Of a stretch of 64,000 nucleotides of DNA, positions 15,539 to 24,415 are shown in pieces (within the stretch, counting starts at the first letter, position 1; each line of letters starts with the position of its first letter). The stretch is from the NCBI GenBank assembly GCA_035294085.1, contig DATGLP010000008.1, positions 151,681-215,680 on the forward strand. The letters run 5' to 3'. A program made the translations under genes and the position numbers. Source of the DNA: Acidimicrobiales bacterium. Lineage in GTDB: Bacteria; Actinomycetota; Acidimicrobiia; Acidimicrobiales; Bog-793. Below the pieces are notes generated by a model that worked only from the letters and a program-made list of their open reading frames with translations, searched no databases and had not been told where the DNA came from.

Positions 15539-15763
15539 ATGCGACTGATCCAGTTCCTGGAAGGCGCGACCGGCCGGCTCGCGCGCGTCGTCGCGGGCGC
15601 CGTGCTCGTCGGTCTCGGCGCGTGGCTCGGCACGACCGACGGCGGTGGCTGGTGGGCACTGCTCGCGGTGGGCCTCGTCCCCCTGGCGGCCGGGCTCGCG
15701 AACGTGTGCCTCCTCGCGCCGCTCTTCGGCGCGCCGGTGCGGCACGCTCCGCGCTCGGTCTGA
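15539..15763 (+). CDS. DUF2892 (YgaP-like) small membrane protein
   Basis: 74 residues with two hydrophobic helices (GRLARVVAGAVLVGLGAWLG and WWALLAVGLVPLAAGLANVC). The layout, with a Gly/Pro-rich second helix ending in a Cys and PLFGAP, fits the DUF2892/YgaP transmembrane family, often linked with rhodaneses and sulfur or metal stress. ATG at 15539 follows GGAGGAGG. It probably shares control by the upstream palindrome with the next gene. Confidence 0.7.
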   Translation: MRLIQFLEGATGRLARVVAGAVLVGLGAWLGTTDGGGWWALLAVGLVPLAAGLANVCLLAPLFGAPVRHAPRSV

Positions 15764-15982
15764 GCGCGCCGGCGCCGGGCGCGCGCACCGGCCGTGGGTC
15801 CTGGGGAGGGGCGGCGTCGACCCTGCCGCCGTGGCCGGGGGCGGGCGGCCCGGCCCGCCGCTCGCCGTCCCCGAGCGCTCCGGGCGCCCGTCCGGCTCGC
15901 CGAGGCGGTCCGCCAGCGAGCGCGCCGGCGCGAGCCGGGTCGCCGGCGCGCGCGGGCGGCGCACGGTGGAGGGTAGGTAGTC

Positions 15983-16915
15983 GTGGACCTGCTCGTCTCG
16001 CTCGACCTGTGGAGCCCCCGTCACGGGCTCTCGCTCGGCGTCGTGGTCGTCACCGCCATCGTCCTCGGCGTCGTCCATGGCGTCACCCCGGACGAGCACA
16101 CGTGGCCGATCACCTTCTCCTACGCCCTCGGTTCGTTCTCCGCCCGCCGGGGCATGCGCGCCGCCCTCAGCTTCTCCGTGTCGTTCACCTTCCAGCGTGC
16201 GCTGCTCTCCGAGCTCGCCTACCTCGGGCTCATCCACGTCGCCAACGACCCCACCTACAACGCCCTCATCTACGTGGTCGTCGGCGCCGTGATGGCCGCT
16301 GCCGCCTTCTACGTGCTGCGGCTGCGCTGCGCGCTGCACCTGCACCTGTGGCCGCCGAGGATCGGCAGCTGCCACCGTCCGAGCCACGCGGCGACCGCCG
16401 AGTGGTCCGGGCGGACGCCGACGCCGGCGATGGCAGCGGTGCACGGGTTCATCGCGGGCTGGGGCCTCGGGGCCTTCGCCCTCGTCATGGCGAGCGTCCT
16501 GGCGCCGGCCATGCCGTCGGCCGCACTGGGGTGGGTCCCCGGCGCTGCCTTCGGGCTCGGCACCACCGCGGTCCTGGCCGGCGCGGGCGCCGTCATCGGC
16601 TCGCTCGTCCGTCACCAGCGTCTGCCCGCCGAGCTCGCCGAGCGCGTCGCGCAGGAGGGGGCGGGCTGGACGCTGCTCGTCGGCGGGGCCCTCTTCGCGG
16701 GGGCCGGCGGGGCTGGGCTCGCCGACCCCGCCGTCATGACGTCGGGGATCGCGACGGGGCTCCACGTGCACAACCTCGACGAGCTCGGCGTCGGGACGCT
16801 CCTCGTCGTCCTCGTCGTCCTCGTCGCCGCCGTGACGATCGCCCGGACCGTCCACCGGTTCCGCCGTCTCGGGTCGGCCGGAGGCGGCCGGTCGGCTGTC
16901 GAGGGGCGCGCCTGA
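15983..16915 (+). CDS. Polytopic membrane protein, UreH/NicO-like transporter
   Basis: 310 residues with about six to seven hydrophobic segments. The first carries VLGVVHGVTPDEHTW, an H-x4-D-x-H type motif reminiscent of metal-binding helices in NicO/UreH/DsbD-related exporters. Further His-bearing parts are ALHLHLWPPRIGSCHRPSH in a loop and LHVHNLDELG near the end. I infer a metal or sulfur-compound exporter. GTG start has GGAGG 11 bases upstream. The preceding 219 bases are G+C-rich and hold no other clear gene. Confidence 0.6.
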   Translation: MDLLVSLDLWSPRHGLSLGVVVVTAIVLGVVHGVTPDEHTWPITFSYALGSFSARRGMRAALSFSVSFTFQRALLSELAYLGLIHVANDPTYNALIYVVVGAVMAAAAFYVLRLRCALHLHLWPPRIGSCHRPSHAATAEWSGRTPTPAMAAVHGFIAGWGLGAFALVMASVLAPAMPSAALGWVPGAAFGLGTTAVLAGAGAVIGSLVRHQRLPAELAERVAQEGAGWTLLVGGALFAGAGGAGLADPAVMTSGIATGLHVHNLDELGVGTLLVVLVVLVAAVTIARTVHRFRRLGSAGGGRSAVEGRA

Positions 16916-16948
16916 GCGTGGCGTCGCGCGGCGGGGTCCGGACGGGTC

Positions 16949-17908
16949 CTAGGAGGCTCGCGCCGGTGTGCGAGCCGAGGCGCGCGCGTGCTCGAGCACC
17001 GCGGCGAGCCCGGCCGTCAGGCTGGTGGCGGGCCGCCAGCCGAGCAGGCGTGCGGCGCGGCTCGAGTCGAGCGCGCTGGCGCGCACCTCGCCGACCCGGG
17101 CCGGTCCGTGGAGCGGGGGCGGCGCACCCCTCGCCAGCCGGGCCATCGCCAGGTAGAGCTCGTTGACCGAGGTCTCGCGGCCCGTCCCGATGTTGAAGGT
17201 CCCCTCGGCCTCGCTCGTTGCGGCTCGCACGAAGGCGTCGGCGACGTCGTCGACGTACACGAAGTCGCGCGTCTGGCCCCCGTCGCCGAAGATCGTGGAG
17301 GGGCGCCCCGCGGCGAGGTTCGCGGCGAAGATGGCGACGACGCCGGCCTCGCCGCTCGGGTCCTGGCGGGGACCGTAGACGTTGGCGAGGGCGAGGGCGG
17401 CCGAGCGCAGGCCGGCGAGGCTGCGGTAGGCGGCGAGGTAGTCGAGCAGCGCGCGCTTCGTGATCCCGTAGAAGGAGGTGGGGCGCTGCGGGTGGTCCTC
17501 GGCGACGGGCAGGCACGCCCGGTCGACGTCGCCGTAGAGGGTGCCGCCGCTCGCCGCGGCGACGACCTTGCGCACCCCCGCCCGGCGCGCGGCGTCGAGG
17601 ACGCGCACGGTGCCCAGTACGTTCACCGTCGCGTCGCGCGCGGGGTCCGCGATCGAGGCGGCGACGCTGGCTTGGGCCGCGAGGTGGAAGACGACCTCCG
17701 GTCGGCGCTGCGCGACGAAGGCGGTGAGCGCGTCCGAGCAGATGTCGATCTGCTCGAAGCGCGCCCCTGCCGCGATCGCGCCCGCGAGGTTGGCGAGCCG
17801 CCCGGTCGACAGGTCGTCGACGACGTCGACCGTGTGGCCGTCGGCCAGCAGGCGGTCGGCGAGCGTCGACCCGATGAAGCCGGCACCGCCGGTCACGAGC
17901 GTGTGCAT
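16949..17908 (-). CDS. NAD-dependent sugar-nucleotide epimerase/dehydratase
   Basis: An extended SDR of 319 residues, similar to UDP-glucose 4-epimerase. The NAD-binding motif VTGGAGFIGSTLADRL is at the N-terminus, with Asp pair VVDDLSTG, FHLAAQASV, the serine region AASGGTLYGD and the catalytic YGITK. Substrate region: NVYGPRQDPSGEAGVV and FGDGGQTRDFVYVDDVA. Last gene of the minus-strand glycan operon, 45 bases after the GH16 gene, with a GGAAGGAG SD. It presumably supplies an activated sugar for the glycosyltransferases upstream. Confidence 0.88.
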   Translation of the reverse strand: MHTLVTGGAGFIGSTLADRLLADGHTVDVVDDLSTGRLANLAGAIAAGARFEQIDICSDALTAFVAQRRPEVVFHLAAQASVAASIADPARDATVNVLGTVRVLDAARRAGVRKVVAAASGGTLYGDVDRACLPVAEDHPQRPTSFYGITKRALLDYLAAYRSLAGLRSAALALANVYGPRQDPSGEAGVVAIFAANLAAGRPSTIFGDGGQTRDFVYVDDVADAFVRAATSEAEGTFNIGTGRETSVNELYLAMARLARGAPPPLHGPARVGEVRASALDSSRAARLLGWRPATSLTAGLAAVLEHARASARTPARAS

Positions 17909-17953
17909 CTCAGTCTCCTTCCGGTCCGTCCCTGCCCGGCGCAGCCCGCAGGC

Positions 17954-18979
17954 TCACCTGCGCTGCCAGACGCGCACGTAGTCGAGCCGCAGGCTCGCCG
18001 GCCAGCGCGTCCCGACGTCGGTGCTCGGCGTGCCGAGCGTGGCGAGGTCGGCGATGAGGTACATCGGCGTCGAGACGGAGACCTCGGCCTCGAAACGGCG
18101 CACCCCGTCGACGTACCAGGTGATCGACGTCGGCTCCCAGTCGACGGCGAAGGTGTGGTAGCCGGTCGACAGGCTCGGGTCCTCGACGATGGCGTGCGGG
18201 TGCGAGCCGGGCCGGTCGTGGACCCCGAGCATCGCCTGGTCGGGGTTCGACCCCCAGACCTCGAAGAGGTCGATCTCGGGGGGGAAGGCGTGGTCGGCCG
18301 GGAGCATCCAGACCGCGGGCCACAGCCCGGTGCCGGTGGGTAGCTCGGCGCGCACCTCCACGTAGCCGTGCTCGAAGGCGAAGTGGCCGCTCGTCTGGAT
18401 GAGGCCCGACGTGAAGGGCCGGCCCGCGGCGGGCCCCGGGCGTGCCGTGAGCGAGGCGACGCCGCCGCCGACGGCCACGTTGGCCGCCTCGTACCACTCG
18501 GTCTCGGGGTTCCCCTCGTTCGTGCAGCCCCAGTCGTAGCAGGTGGACCAGCGCGCCGTGTCGAGGGCGCTCCCGCTGAACTCGTCGTCGAACACGAGGT
18601 GCCAGTCGCCGGCGAGCCCGGGCGGCCGCGCCGGCGGCGGGGCGCTCGACGGCGCGAGCTCGGCGGGCGGGATCGGCGCGTGCCGGGTCGCCTGCGTGGC
18701 GCCCGTCGCCGGGGGGGAGCGCCGGGGCGCCGGCGGCGGGCTCGCGAGCCACAGGACGCTCGCGGCCGCGAGGCCGGCGAGGGCGAGCACGGCGGCGACC
18801 CGAGCCGCCCGCGCCCGCCCGCCCCGGTCGGCCGGCCGAGGCGCCCGGGGCCGTCGCGGCGCCGGCGAGGCGAGCCGACGGCGCGTCGGCGGCGCGTCCA
18901 CCCGTGGTCGGCGCGCGGCACCGCTGGGCGCTCGCGCCTCGAGGAGGCGCGGCGCTGCGCTGGGGGCGCCGGTCCTCAC
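17954..18979 (-). CDS. Membrane-anchored glycoside hydrolase family 16
   Basis: 341 residues: a basic cytoplasmic N-terminus of about 55, one transmembrane helix (ARVAAVLALAGLAAASVLWL), a Pro/Ala/Ser linker, then a GH16 beta-jelly-roll. The catalytic motif EIDLFEVWG matches E-x-D-x-x-E (nucleophile and acid/base). Other family features: FDDEFSG, GHFAFEHGYVEVRAELP, GLWPAVWMLP and YHTFAVDWEPTSITWYVDG. GH16 enzymes cleave or transglycosylate beta-1,3/1,4-glucans and galactans, so it may trim or release the glycan. GTG start overlaps the upstream stop (GTGA). Confidence 0.9.
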   Translation of the reverse strand: MRTGAPSAAPRLLEARAPSGAARRPRVDAPPTRRRLASPAPRRPRAPRPADRGGRARAARVAAVLALAGLAAASVLWLASPPPAPRRSPPATGATQATRHAPIPPAELAPSSAPPPARPPGLAGDWHLVFDDEFSGSALDTARWSTCYDWGCTNEGNPETEWYEAANVAVGGGVASLTARPGPAAGRPFTSGLIQTSGHFAFEHGYVEVRAELPTGTGLWPAVWMLPADHAFPPEIDLFEVWGSNPDQAMLGVHDRPGSHPHAIVEDPSLSTGYHTFAVDWEPTSITWYVDGVRRFEAEVSVSTPMYLIADLATLGTPSTDVGTRWPASLRLDYVRVWQRR

Positions 18980-19350
18980 GGCGAGCTCCTCGGTCGGCGC
19001 GCGACGCGCCCGGCGACGAGGACGCCGGTCAGCCCGGCGAGGCAGGACAGCACGGCGAGCGCGCTGAAGGCGTGGCCGAGGGAGAAGCCGACGCTCACCA
19101 CGGTGGCGAGCGAGAGACTCGCCGCGACGGCGAGGACGGCCCGTTCGAGGCCGGTACCGAGCTCGACCAGGCGGACGAGGGCGTAGCCGGGGACGAGACC
19201 GACGAAGCCGAAGGTGGCGAGCGCCCGCCAGGCGACCGGCGCGTGCGCCGCCACGGCGAGCACGGCGAGCGCGGCGCACAGCGCGAGCAGCCCGTCCGCC
19301 GGTGCGACGCGCGCCGGGCGCCCGGCGGCCTCCCTGGCCGCGGGCGTCAC
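18976..19350 (-). CDS. Small membrane protein of the glycan operon
   Basis: 124 residues with three to four hydrophobic helices (LLALCAALAVLAVAA, ALATFGFVGLVPGYALV, AVLAVAASLSLATVVSVGFS, FSALAVLSCLAGLTGVL). No family recognised; the pattern FVGLVPGYALVRL recalls N-terminal pieces of some DUF1616-type or polysaccharide-synthesis membrane proteins, which is weak. Joined by GTGA overlaps to genes on both sides, so it is co-translated with the operon. Confidence 0.65.
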   Translation of the reverse strand: MTPAAREAAGRPARVAPADGLLALCAALAVLAVAAHAPVAWRALATFGFVGLVPGYALVRLVELGTGLERAVLAVAASLSLATVVSVGFSLGHAFSALAVLSCLAGLTGVLVAGRVARRPRSSP

Positions 19351-22016
19351 GGCGTGCCCCTGCTCGGGTGGTGGACGAGCTCGAGCGCGAGCACGGTCGG
19401 GGTGGACACGACGACGCGGAAGTGGCCCGAGGCGAGGACCTGCGAGCGGATGCGCGCCAGCGATCCCGGGGGCAGCAGGCCCTGCTCGCCGATCACCGCC
19501 GCGTCGGTGGCGGTGAGCAGGAGGTAGGCGTGGCGGTAGGGGCGCATCGCGCGCAGGAGGGTGCCGACGGGATCCGCGAGGAGCCGCTCGACGGCCTTCG
19601 GCCCGACCTGCGTGTACCAGTAGGTCGTGTAGTGCTCGTAGCCGTGCAGCGGCCAGGTGTCGTCGCCGACGAGGCCCGTGACGTACGAGCCGGGCGGCGC
19701 CAGCGCGTAGAAGCGGGCCGTGGCGGCCACCTCGTTCGGCGAGAAGTAGTTGACGCGCTCCTTGCCGTAGTAGGAGACGGCGAAGGCCGCGAGCAGCGCG
19801 CCGGCGACGGCGAACTTCGCGCCGTCCGCGAGGCGCGAGGCCCGCCGGCGCGCCGGGTGGAAGGCGGCGGCGCCGAGGAGGGCGAGGAAGGGGAGCGCGA
19901 ACAGGTAGACGCGAAAGACGATCTCGCCGCCGTAGCTGTTGCCGAGCAGGGCGGGCACCGGCGAGACGCACAAGAGCGCGGCCGCGAGCCAGGAGCGCCG
20001 GCGCTCGGATCGCCAGTTCCGCCAGACGCCGACGAGGGCGACGAGGCAGATCCAGGCGGTGAGCAGGCGGTCGACGCGCGAGATGAGGAGCTGGTCGGGG
20101 CTCGCGTAGGCGGCGTTGAACTGGTTGACCGACGCGTTCGAGAAGAGGTCGCCGAGGCCGGCGCTGAGCGAGGGGAAGTTGGTGGCGATGAACGTGTGCC
20201 CGGCGAGCAGGACCCAGGCGGCCGAGACCGCGAGGGCGACGGCGGGCAGCGACCGGTAGTAGAGGCGGCGGCCGAGCGCCAGGGCGGCGAGGGCCGTCAC
20301 CACCATGAACGGCGTCAGCTGGTGCGTGCAGGCGATGGCGAGCGTGCACAGGAGGACGAGGCCGTACGCGGCGCGCCGTCGGCGCCGCGCCGTCGGGTCC
20401 GCCGCGCCGTGCTCGCCGACGTCGTGCCGCCCCGGCAGGTAGCGCAGGCAGAGCGCGAGGACGACGAGGTAGAGGAAGAACGCGAAGCCCTGCGGCGAGA
20501 AGTAGTCCTGGCCGATCCAGTTGCCGAGGTAGAAGAGCCACAGCGCCGTCCAGCGCAGCCGGACGTCGCTCGTGAAGGCCCCCGAGATGAGCGCGAGCGG
20601 CCCGGCGTAGGCGAGCTCGCTGACGAAGGGGGCGAGACCGGCGTAGCCGAGCGCGGACGAGAGCCCCGAGCCGCTCGTGAGGGTGGCGTTCAAGGTGAAG
20701 AAGCCGGGCCAGTCCTGGTAGGCGACGAGCGACGGGATCGGCTGGGTGAGGTCCACGCCGTGGGTGTCGATGACGAAGCCGGTGATGGCCACGTGCTTCC
20801 AGGCCCAGGAGTAGCGCAGCGTCCCGTACAGGAGCGCCGGCGTGAGGTGGAGCACGGCGAGGAGTGCGACGAGGTGCGCCGCGAGCAGGAGCGGGTGCGC
20901 CGGTGCCCGGCGGACCCACCAGGCGAAGCCCGCCGTGAGCAGGCCGAGGCTGAGGAAGTACGCCGCGGGGAGCACGGAGACGAGGCCGAAGTCGCTCATG
21001 CGCGCGAGGTCGACGCCGTGGACGAGGACGTGGACCCACAGCGCGAGCGCCCCGGCGAGCACCGCCAGTCCGGCCACCGGCGCGAGCGAGAGCCGGCCGC
21101 GCAGGTAGCCCGCGAAGGTCGCGCCCGTCCCGGCGAGCGCCGCGACCGCGGCGAGCCCCCGGCTCGGGCGCCCGCGCGCCGCCTCGCCGAGCGAGGCCGC
21201 GACGGCGCGGGGCACGGTCGAGACCAGGTAGCTGCGCTCGTCGGCCAGGGCGCGGGAACGGCCGGCGAGGCGGACCACCTCCGCCTTGGAGCGGCCCTCC
21301 CCGTAGCAGCGGCGGAGGAAGTAGCGCCACGTCCCCCGGGCGGGCGGGACCCGGTGGTGGACGACGGCGCCCGGCTCGTAGACGAGGCGGACGCCGTTGC
21401 CCGAGCGCTGCGCGCGGATGCACAGCTCCGTCTCCTCGCAGCCGGCGCTGTTCGTCCCGTTGCGCCCGAGGCGCTCGCTGAAGCCGCCGAGCGAGACGAG
21501 CAGGTCTCGCCGGAACGACATGTTCGCGCCGACGAAGTTGCGCACCGGCCTCGTCGAGGAGGGCATCCCGGCGTGGCTGCAGCCGACGACCCAGTCGAAC
21601 GCCGGCGGGAACCAGTCGGGGCGCCTGGCCGACCACCTCGGCACGACGCGCCCGCCCGCGCCCACGACGCCGGGCTCCTCGTAGGCGGCGAGCAGACGCT
21701 CGAGCCAGCGCTCGTCGGCGGCGGCGTCGTCGTCGAGGAAGGCGACGACGTCGCCGCGGGCGCGCGCGATGCCCGTGTTGCGCCCACCCGACAGGCCGGC
21801 CGGCCCGGCGTTCTCGACGACGAGGGCGCGTGGGAACGCGAGCCGGGCCCGTTCGAGGAGCGGCGGACAGTGGTCGATGACGACGATCACCTCGGTGGGC
21901 GGCCGGGTCTGGCGCAAGGCGGAGGCGACGGCTGCGCACAGGTCGTCCCAGCGCTCCTCGGTGTACGCGCAGATCACGACCGAGACGCGCAGGCCGAGCG
22001 CCGCGAGGGTGGTCAC
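19347..22016 (-). CDS. GT2 glycosyltransferase fused to a large multi-pass membrane domain
   Basis: 889 residues. Residues 10-300 form a family 2 glycosyltransferase: SVVICAYTEERW, NAGPAGLSGGRNTGIA, the metal-binding FLDDDAAADERWL (about 94-106) and acceptor-site CEETELC. A cytosolic stretch (YFLRRCYGEGRSKAEVVRLAG) follows. From about 320 onward roughly a dozen hydrophobic helices alternate with extracytoplasmic loops (HGVDLTQPIPS, NYFSPNEVAATARFY), the layout of GT-C or polysaccharide polymerase proteins. It may extend and transfer lipid-linked sugar, or couple synthesis to polymerisation. GTG start, GTGA overlap with the flippase-kinase gene. Confidence 0.8.
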   Translation of the reverse strand: MTTLAALGLRVSVVICAYTEERWDDLCAAVASALRQTRPPTEVIVVIDHCPPLLERARLAFPRALVVENAGPAGLSGGRNTGIARARGDVVAFLDDDAAADERWLERLLAAYEEPGVVGAGGRVVPRWSARRPDWFPPAFDWVVGCSHAGMPSSTRPVRNFVGANMSFRRDLLVSLGGFSERLGRNGTNSAGCEETELCIRAQRSGNGVRLVYEPGAVVHHRVPPARGTWRYFLRRCYGEGRSKAEVVRLAGRSRALADERSYLVSTVPRAVAASLGEAARGRPSRGLAAVAALAGTGATFAGYLRGRLSLAPVAGLAVLAGALALWVHVLVHGVDLARMSDFGLVSVLPAAYFLSLGLLTAGFAWWVRRAPAHPLLLAAHLVALLAVLHLTPALLYGTLRYSWAWKHVAITGFVIDTHGVDLTQPIPSLVAYQDWPGFFTLNATLTSGSGLSSALGYAGLAPFVSELAYAGPLALISGAFTSDVRLRWTALWLFYLGNWIGQDYFSPQGFAFFLYLVVLALCLRYLPGRHDVGEHGAADPTARRRRRAAYGLVLLCTLAIACTHQLTPFMVVTALAALALGRRLYYRSLPAVALAVSAAWVLLAGHTFIATNFPSLSAGLGDLFSNASVNQFNAAYASPDQLLISRVDRLLTAWICLVALVGVWRNWRSERRRSWLAAALLCVSPVPALLGNSYGGEIVFRVYLFALPFLALLGAAAFHPARRRASRLADGAKFAVAGALLAAFAVSYYGKERVNYFSPNEVAATARFYALAPPGSYVTGLVGDDTWPLHGYEHYTTYWYTQVGPKAVERLLADPVGTLLRAMRPYRHAYLLLTATDAAVIGEQGLLPPGSLARIRSQVLASGHFRVVVSTPTVLALELVHHPSRGTP

Positions 22017-24415
22017 CGGGCCAGCACCGCCTCGAGCACCGGCTCGACGTTGGAGGCCCACCACAGGGCGTGGCGGTGGTAGCGGCGGGACTTCTGGAGG
22101 TTCCCGGCGACGTGGTTGAGCCAGGTCCACAGGACGAGCTCGCGGTGGTCGATCGGGCTCGCAGCCACCGCCGGTGCCGCCTCGCCGAGCACGGCGTCGT
22201 CGGGCCAGTCGGGCTCGGCGAGCACGCGGCGGACGAGCTCGCCGAGCTGGCAGCGGCGCGTCTCGCAGTAGAGCGTGCCGACCCACGCGAGCACGTCGAG
22301 CTCGGCGAGGCCGTGTGGGTTCGCCTGGCCCCAGTCGAGGACACCCGTCACGCGCAGCGCGTCGGGCGCGAGCAGGACGTTGCCGGGCGTGAAGTCGCCG
22401 TGGGTCCACGACAGCCGGACCACCTTCCCGCGGGCCGCGTCCCGCAGCCGGCTCCCGAGGCGCTCCAGGGCGTCGGCGTGGGCCACGGGGACGTCGCGCC
22501 TCGGATGGGTGCGCGCGAGCAGGTCGAGCTTGGGCGTGAGGATGCCGTCGAGGAGCGTGTCGTCGAGGAGCCGTGGCGCCGCGGTGGCGGCGTGGAGGCT
22601 CGCGATGGCCTGGAGCCCGGCGCGCGCGACCCTCGTGCGCAGCCACGGCGCGCCGAGGACGAGGAGCCTCGCCGAGACGCCCGGGAGCGCCGGCTGGACG
22701 ACGAAGCTCGGCTCGCCGTCCCCCTGCAACGACGGCGCCGGCAGCAGGCTCCGGAAGGCGCGCAGGCGGTCGTCGGAGCCGAGCGCCTCGAGGACGCGCT
22801 GCTCGGCGAGCAGCTCGGCGAGGGCCCGGTCGCTGCGGGGGACCTTCACCACGGCGAGCGGGACGCGCGCCGGGCTCTGCAGCAGCAGGACGGTGAGGTC
22901 GGAGGCGCTCGGCGCCACGTGCAGCTCGGCGATGCGGCGCGACGTACCGAGGCACTCGAGCGGCAGGTGCGAGACGAGCTGGGGGAGCAGCCGCGACGCG
23001 AGCCGGCGCGCCTCGCGCACCTGGCGCGGTCGGCGCAGCGGGTTGTGGAGGTCCGGGAGGGAGCGGCGCACGAGGAGGCGTGCCGCGCCGAGCCGCGCGG
23101 CGGCGACGGGCCGCGGCCTGGCGGCCCGCGCCGGCGCGGCGAACAGGACACGGCCGAAGGCGGGGAGGACGATCGCGGCGACGGCGCACTGGGCGACGAG
23201 CCAGGCGAGCCCGGCGGCCGCGATGCCGAGGTGGTCGAGGAGGGCAGCGGTGAGCCCGATCACCGAGGCGCACAGGCCGAGGTCGAGGAGGAAGACCAGC
23301 CGGGTCCGGCGCTGCACCCGCAGCGCGCCCACCGCGGTCGAGTTGACGATGAAGGGGAGGGACGAGAGCGCGAGCAGCCGCAGCGTCGTCGTCCCGGTCG
23401 CCGCGTAGGAGCGGCCGAAGAGGGAGAGGATCGCGGGCGCGCCCGCGACCACGACGGCGACGGCGGGGACGAGGAGCTTCGTGAGGTGCACGATGACGCG
23501 GCGGCACTGCGGCCCGAGCTGGCGCGCGTCGGCGGCGGTCTCGACCACGAGCGACAGGCCGATGTTGATGCTGACGAGGTAGAGGGCGTAGGCGATCACC
23601 CACGAGAGGCTGAAGGCGGCGCTCACGGCCGGGCCGGCGTGCTCGATCACGAGGAGCGGGAGTAGGAGCGTCGCGGTGAGCCAGCACAACGACGCGAGGT
23701 AGTCGTAGGGGACGTAGCGGACGAGGTCGTGGAGGCGCACGTCGCCCTCCGGGGAGCGCCGCTGCTGGCGCGGGATCGCCCGGCCGAAGAGGTAGAGGTT
23801 CGTCGGCACGACCGTGGCGAGCGACGCGAGCGTCCAGGCGACGAAGATGCCCGCACCCTTGAAGCTCGCCGCGAAGGGCAGGACGAGTCCCGCCTTGAGG
23901 AGGGAGAAGCCGGCGTTCTCCACCGGCACCCACGGCGCCCGCCGCAGGCCCGTGAGGGCCCCGTCCTCGAGGACGAAGATCGCCCACACCGCGGTGGCGA
24001 GCGTCCACCACACGACCATCAGGTGGTCGCGGCGGATGAAGTCGAGGCGCCCGGCGAGCTCGGGCACGAGGAGGGCGAACCCGAGCGCCAGCACGACGGC
24101 CACGACGACGGCGAGCGCGTAGCTCGAGACGACGAAGCGCAGGATCTTGCGGCCGGCGGTCGGGATGAAGCGCGTCAGCGCGCTCGTCAGATTGAGCTGC
24201 GCGACGCCGCCGAGGAAGGTCATCGTCGACAGCGCCGCGGCGTCGCGCCCGACGTCGGCCGCCGGGTAGCCGCGTGCCGCCAGCACCCAGAACGCCATCC
24301 CGATGGCAGACGTCGCCATCGAGCTGAGCACGAGGGCGTGCCCGTTGCGGAAGAGGGGGTCCCGGAGCTCCTCGAGGAGCGCCGGCCGCCGCAGCGCGTG
24401 GCCTGTCCGGCTCAC
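22013..24415 (-). CDS. Wzx-type flippase fused to an aminoglycoside-phosphotransferase-like kinase
   Basis: 800 residues. Residues 20-430 are a MOP-superfamily polysaccharide flippase with about 12 helices (RNGHALVLSSMATSAIGMA at the start; GGVAQLNLTSALTRFIP; FFGRSY-like LFGRSYAATGTTTLRLLAL). Residues 480-800 form an APH/choline-kinase-like domain: lysine in AVVKVPRSDRALAEL (about 525), Brenner motif WTHGDFTPGNVLLAP (671-678) and metal-binding LDWGQANPHGLAELDVL (694-). All key kinase residues appear intact. I know no characterised protein with this fusion. It could phosphorylate the exported glycan or its lipid carrier. GTG start overlaps the next gene. Confidence 0.8.
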   Translation of the reverse strand: MSRTGHALRRPALLEELRDPLFRNGHALVLSSMATSAIGMAFWVLAARGYPAADVGRDAAALSTMTFLGGVAQLNLTSALTRFIPTAGRKILRFVVSSYALAVVVAVVLALGFALLVPELAGRLDFIRRDHLMVVWWTLATAVWAIFVLEDGALTGLRRAPWVPVENAGFSLLKAGLVLPFAASFKGAGIFVAWTLASLATVVPTNLYLFGRAIPRQQRRSPEGDVRLHDLVRYVPYDYLASLCWLTATLLLPLLVIEHAGPAVSAAFSLSWVIAYALYLVSINIGLSLVVETAADARQLGPQCRRVIVHLTKLLVPAVAVVVAGAPAILSLFGRSYAATGTTTLRLLALSSLPFIVNSTAVGALRVQRRTRLVFLLDLGLCASVIGLTAALLDHLGIAAAGLAWLVAQCAVAAIVLPAFGRVLFAAPARAARPRPVAAARLGAARLLVRRSLPDLHNPLRRPRQVREARRLASRLLPQLVSHLPLECLGTSRRIAELHVAPSASDLTVLLLQSPARVPLAVVKVPRSDRALAELLAEQRVLEALGSDDRLRAFRSLLPAPSLQGDGEPSFVVQPALPGVSARLLVLGAPWLRTRVARAGLQAIASLHAATAAPRLLDDTLLDGILTPKLDLLARTHPRRDVPVAHADALERLGSRLRDAARGKVVRLSWTHGDFTPGNVLLAPDALRVTGVLDWGQANPHGLAELDVLAWVGTLYCETRRCQLGELVRRVLAEPDWPDDAVLGEAAPAVAASPIDHRELVLWTWLNHVAGNLQKSRRYHRHALWWASNVEPVLEAVLAR

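Noticed and set aside
19302-22082. 926-codon plus-strand frame opposite the GT2-membrane gene
   Set aside because: Charged, low-complexity mirror frame; the minus strand has clear GT2 motifs and overlaps.
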